Part shown: piece after piece, positions 42,401 to 44,541 of the stretch | How positions within the stretch are numbered: position 1 is the first letter of the stretch | Layout of the letters: each line of letters begins with the position of its first letter | Assembly: GCA_025363455.1 (NCBI GenBank) | Contig: JANYDW010000019.1 | Location: 1 to 44,541, forward strand | Source of the DNA: Oleiharenicola sp. | GTDB taxonomy: Bacteria > Verrucomicrobiota > Verrucomicrobiia > Opitutales > Opitutaceae | Direction: 5' to 3' | DNA: 44,541 bases | Position numbers and translations under genes: made by a program | Notes under the pieces: generated by a model | Database searches by the model: none | Seen by the model: only the letters and a program-made list of their open reading frames with translations | What the model was told of the DNA's origin: nothing

Positions 42401-43274
42401 CCTGCACACGAAGATTCTCGGTATCGCGATGCGCGAGCTCGGCTTGCACGCCGAGAGCATCCGCCTGATGACCACCAGCACCGACAAGGTGCCGAACACC
42501 TCGGCCACCGCCGCCTCGAGCGGCGCCGACCTGAATGGCGCCGCCGTGGCCGCAGCCTGTATGATTTTGCGCGAGCGATTGACGGGAGTGGCGGCACCGC
42601 TGCTGGGCATCGCGCGGGAGCAGGTGGAATTTGCCCACGGCTGCATCGGCGAGCGCGGCCACCAGTCGAACAAGTTGCCCTTCGCCAAGGTTTGCAGCCA
42701 CGCCTATTCCTCCCGGGTCAGCCTGGCGGCGACGGGCTACTACAAGACGCCAAACGTCCAATGGGACTGGGCCAAGGCCGAGGGCCGGCCGTTCCACTAC
42801 TTCGCCTGCGGCGCGGCCGTGGCCGAGGTGGAGGTGGACGGCTTCTCCGGCATGCATCGCGTGCGGCGCGTGGACATCGTCCACGATGTCGGCGACTCGC
42901 TCAACCCCGGCGTGGACCGCGGCCAGATCGAGGGCGGCTTCGTGCAGGGCATGGGCTGGCTGACGCGTGAGGAATTGAAGTGGGACCAGAACGGTCGGCT
43001 ACTCACGCACAGCGCCAGCACGTATCAGATTCCGGCGTTCAGCGACGCGCCGATCGAGTTCAATGTCACGCTGCTGCCCAAGGCCGCGCAGCCGAACACG
43101 ATCCACGGCAGCAAAGCCGTCGGCGAACCGCCGCTGATGTTGGCTTTCTCCGTGCGCGAAGCGCTCCGCGACGCGGTGGCGGCCTTCGGCCAACCCGGCG
43201 GCGAAGTGCTGCTGGCTTCTCCCGCGACCGGCGAGGCTATCTTTGCTGCAATCCAGCAGAGGCAGCAGAAGTAA
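39414..43274 (+). CDS. xdh: single-chain xanthine dehydrogenase (FeS-FAD-molybdopterin fusion)
   Basis: This 1286-residue enzyme oxidises hypoxanthine and xanthine to urate. Domains in order: plant-type 2Fe-2S (C52, C57, C60 in GCAEGDCGTC); alpha-helical 2Fe-2S (CGYCTPGF, CGNLCRCTGYRPI, about 130-170); FAD domain (LVAGATEIGVELNKKF, RATLGGNLVTASPIGDSAP, about 220-500); molybdopterin domains (GGQEHFYLET, MGGGFGGKET, AFRGFGGPQ, NHGGTEMGQGLHTK) with catalytic E1238 in VGEPPL. Bacteria usually split this into XdhA and XdhB. Here all parts are fused, as in eukaryotes. The start at ATG 39414 overlaps allE by 23 nt. Residues 185-202, in the linker between FeS and FAD parts, are encoded by a palindrome. 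Confidence 0.96.
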   Translation: MSTVRLFDPPGAPATFDLIVNGRVVTAAGVAPTTTLLAWLRSTGLTGSKEGCAEGDCGTCSVALVDRDAAGKPAYRAFNSCIALLPMFAGREIVTVEGLAQCGADKNGSTGLTAVQLHPVQAAMVEHYGSQCGYCTPGFVVSMFEAYYRDGCKEPWQISDQLCGNLCRCTGYRPIRDAAVAALAGRAATPLAAEPRTESAPYPDPFAARLTEPLRLPAALDHNAGGARFFRPTSLPGLFTLLQTYPAAQLVAGATEIGVELNKKFKTFPLLVSTEAVPELTRIKATPEAWRIGAAATLTNIEEALGAEYPSIAKMLRVFASRQIRNRATLGGNLVTASPIGDSAPVLLTLDASVVLATPRSERTVPLAEFFTAYRKTVLRPGEIMREIILPRGGPGPGLNRRVDFLKVAKRRELDISIVAAAFCVDLAADGTVRHARIAYGGVAAMPLRALKAESALIGRQLNDPAVIPLLRDTYQPIDDARGGAEYRRGLVVSLWEKFVSGEQSQAQDADLGFTGDKRWLVEDASRNLGHESAVGHVTGRARYVDDTAQRRKMLDVWPVCAPHARAKILRRDATKARQALGIHAVLLAEDIPGENNTGPVRHDEPLLATDEILFHSQMVAFVVGDSLHACRAAAALVEVDYEPLPAIIGLPAAIAAGSYHTEPHVLSRGDAAAALATAPAKLEGEFEFGGQEHFYLETHAAWAEAGEDGTVLVNSSTQHPSEIQAIVAEVLHVPRNKVVVQAPRMGGGFGGKETQGNAFAALVALASVKTGRSVRVQLDRDLDMMLTGKRHPFHSRFSVGYDNDGRLLAAQVALVSDGGWSLDLSTAINDRALFHLDNAYYIPAAHFSGRVAKTNVTSHTAFRGFGGPQGMIVIEEIMDRIARRLGLPPEVVRERNLYHGTGETNRTHYREDIGDNRIQDLWSQVLAKSKFTERRAEVAAWNQANPHMKRGLAVTPVKFGISFTLSHYNQAGAYVVIYTDGTVQVNHGGTEMGQGLHTKILGIAMRELGLHAESIRLMTTSTDKVPNTSATAASSGADLNGAAVAAACMILRERLTGVAAPLLGIAREQVEFAHGCIGERGHQSNKLPFAKVCSHAYSSRVSLAATGYYKTPNVQWDWAKAEGRPFHYFACGAAVAEVEVDGFSGMHRVRRVDIVHDVGDSLNPGVDRGQIEGGFVQGMGWLTREELKWDQNGRLLTHSASTYQIPAFSDAPIEFNVTLLPKAAQPNTIHGSKAVGEPPLMLAFSVREALRDAVAAFGQPGGEVLLASPATGEAIFAAIQQRQQK
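39966..40020. repeat. palindromic repeat inserted in frame in xdh
   Basis: GGTAGGGCGGCGACTCCGCT closes with GAACGGAGTCCGCCCCCTACC around GCCGCCGAGCCGCG. It starts on a codon boundary and encodes GRAATPLAAEPRTESAPY in the interdomain linker after the last FeS helix. Confidence 0.9.
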
Positions 43275-43354
43275 CCGCTAATTTTCGCTAATCGGCGCTA
43301 ATGGAACAGAGGCGTCAGGATTAATTAGCGAAGATTAGCGTCGATTAGCGGTTA
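43272..43354. repeat. intergenic palindrome, family D (copy 2)
   Basis: GTAACCGCTAATTTTCGCTA with ATCGGCGCTAAT is mirrored by ATTAGCGAAGATTAGCGTCG and ATTAGCGGTTAAC. It starts on the stop codon of xdh, whose TAA is part of the repeat. Confidence 0.92.
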
Positions 43355-43396
43355 ACCTGCCCTGAGCTCGTCCTCGTGATCAAAGCTCAAACAGGA

Positions 43397-43511
43397 GTTG
43401 GCCGCGAAAAACACGAAATATCCGTAAGCGAGTCTAACTTTGCAGGCGCCTGTATGCGCACGGACGATTCTCGCTGCAGGCCGAACCCTTTTCGTGACTC
43501 TTGGTGGCTAA
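43397..43511. repeat. intergenic palindrome, family C (copy 5)
   Basis: TTGGCCGCGAAAAACACGAA faces TTTTCGTGACTCTTGGTGGC, with inner GCAGGCGCC / GCTGCAGGCC elements. It lies between the convergent xdh and xdhC genes and runs into the xdhC stop. Confidence 0.75.
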
Positions 43512-44305
43512 ACCGCCTTGAGTTTGTCCCGTTCGGTCAGCAATTGCGCCACGATGCTCAGTGCAATCTCCCGCGGGTCGTTGCTCCCGAAGGGCAGGCC
43601 GACCGGACAGTGGAACTGTTTGGCGCGCTTCGTGGACAGGCCGGCGGCGACCAGTTCCTTCTGCAGCACCTTCGCCTTGGATTCGCTGCCGATGACGCCG
43701 ACAAACGGAAACCTCCGTTCGGCCAGTGCCCGCTGCAGCACGGGTCGGTCGAAGGCGTGGCCCTGGGTGAGGCACAGGAGAAAGGCTCCGTCCGGCATCG
43801 CGGGCACAAGTTCTTCCGGCGAGTCGGCCTGCACGTAGCGGACGTTACGCGCGCGCGGCAGGCGGTCGAGCCACTCGCGGCGCGGATCCACGACCGTGAT
43901 CAGGCAATCGAGCGGCGCGAGCACGGGCACGAGGGCCTGAACGACATGGCCCGCGCCGAAGATCCAGATCGGCCAGGCTGCGCCGGCACCGCCGGCAACG
44001 TGCGGCTCGAAATAAAGTTTCACCGAGCCGCCGCAGGTCATGCCGACGTCCGTACGGAGGGCCCACTTAACGAACTGCGGGGTGGCGGCCTGGGCGGCCA
44101 GCATTTCCCGGGCGAGGCCGATGGCCTTGGCCTCCACCTTGCCCCCACCGACGGTGCCAGTATGGAGCCCGGCGGTGGTCACGAGCATCTTGGCGCCGGT
44201 TTGCGACGGGGCGCTCCCGAGCGACTCGGCGAGGACGACCAGCACGAAGGCCAGGCCCTCGCGCTCAAGGGCGACCACTTGCTCGTAGAAGGTGCCGGTG
44301 CTCAT
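43508..44305 (-). CDS. xdhC: XdhC molybdenum-cofactor chaperone for xanthine dehydrogenase
   Basis: This 265-residue protein matches the XdhC/CoxI family, which binds Moco, promotes its sulfuration and inserts it into xanthine dehydrogenase. Motifs: VLVVLAESLGSAPSQTGAKMLVT near the N-terminus (split as LAESLGSAP and GAKMLVT), GTVGGGKVEAKAI, DVGMTCGGSV, then a Rossmann part with IWIFGAGHVVQAL and a C-terminal VGLPFGSNDPREIALSI. ATG 44305 gives MSTGTFYEQVVAL. The frame upstream is non-homologous. It is convergent with xdh. Confidence 0.94.
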   Translation of the reverse strand: MSTGTFYEQVVALEREGLAFVLVVLAESLGSAPSQTGAKMLVTTAGLHTGTVGGGKVEAKAIGLAREMLAAQAATPQFVKWALRTDVGMTCGGSVKLYFEPHVAGGAGAAWPIWIFGAGHVVQALVPVLAPLDCLITVVDPRREWLDRLPRARNVRYVQADSPEELVPAMPDGAFLLCLTQGHAFDRPVLQRALAERRFPFVGVIGSESKAKVLQKELVAAGLSTKRAKQFHCPVGLPFGSNDPREIALSIVAQLLTERDKLKAV

Positions 44306-44402
44306 CGGCCGGCAGCGTAGGCCGCAGCGACGAGGGGTCGACCCAAACTTTTGACCACGGATTTCACGAAGGACACAGATCATCAATCCATTCTCGCCAC
44401 CG

Positions 44403-44466
44403 TCATCCTGAGCGGAGCGAAGGATCCAAGTGATCGGCGCGCCCACGGCCTGTCCCGTGGATCCTT
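44403..44466. repeat. dispersed-type inverted repeat (GTCATCCTGAGCGGAGCGAAG)
   Basis: TCATCCTGAGCGGAGCGAAG with AAGGATCCA is partly mirrored by TGGATCCTT at 44458-44466. A one-sided GACCACGGATTTCACGAAGG stretch precedes it. It occupies the region upstream of xdhC. Only one copy occurs in the window. Confidence 0.5.
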
Positions 44467-44480
44467 GTATGTCTTGCCCG

Positions 44481-44541
44481 ATGAAAGTTGAGAAGGGTTT
44501 GCCCCGGGCCGGGCTCCGAGAATGGGCGATGAAGCTCGTCG
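44481..44541 (+). CDS. possible start of a gene running off the right edge
   Basis: ATG 44481 opens MKVEKGLPRAGLREWAMKLV to the window end without a stop. An ATG four codons earlier (44469) is also in frame. The peptide is too short to recognise, so this is only a candidate. Confidence 0.25.
   Translation, partial: MKVEKGLPRAGLREWAMKLV

Overview
The window is GC-rich, densely coded bacterial DNA. It probably comes from a member of the Verrucomicrobiota, most likely the Opitutaceae. That is inferred from several traits together: a TonB-dependent receptor with a 'VVLSPFKV' N-terminal region beside a GPH-type sugar symporter and a LacI regulator, a large Ig/NHL surface protein ending in a Gly-rich 'GGAPSLWF' anchor, an ApbE/TlpA/DUF4266/DUF3570 operon, and very many palindromic intergenic repeats. 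No ribosomal marker is present, so the assignment is not certain.

Layout. (1) 371-8002: a beta-glucan (laminarin-like) utilisation locus. The receptor, symporter and GH16 glucanase lie on the minus strand; a LacI regulator and a small outer-membrane barrel lie divergently. (2) 8136-11530: a divergent FecR-domain protein and CHASE2 class III cyclase. (3) 11882-12881: a membrane-anchored coiled-coil protein with a terminator, and a CAU-anticodon tRNA (probably tRNA-Ile2). (4) 13088-18604: a minus-strand operon of DUF3570 barrel, ApbE flavin transferase, TlpA thioredoxin, a small DUF4266 lipoprotein ending GCGCN, and an Ig/NHL surface protein. (5) 18823-23173: a minus-strand operon of response regulator, amicyanin-like periplasmic protein, histidine kinase and outer-membrane barrel, joined by 4-nt overlaps. 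(6) 23516-44305: a nearly complete purine catabolism island.

The purine island encodes AzgA-type base uptake, a secreted adenosine deaminase, guanine deaminase, a single-chain fused xanthine dehydrogenase with XdhC, the membrane urate oxidase PuuD with a cytochrome c tail, UraH, UraD, allantoinase, allantoate amidohydrolase, ureidoglycine aminohydrolase and malate synthase. Together these take adenosine and guanine through urate and allantoin to ureidoglycolate, and pass glyoxylate-derived carbon to malate. The step from ureidoglycolate to glyoxylate is not visible here. A truncated NCS2 permease lies at the edge of the island. A 1.3-kb segment carrying a LysE exporter and a MazF-type toxin-antitoxin pair is wedged in, flanked by a 60-nt direct repeat of the uraH 3' end.

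The most striking general feature is the repeat load. At least nine distinct families of imperfect palindromes fill the gaps. Several end only 7-39 nt upstream of purine-gene start codons. Three lie in frame inside the allantoate amidohydrolase, allantoinase and xanthine dehydrogenase genes, and one seems to encode the N-terminal extension of the TlpA protein.
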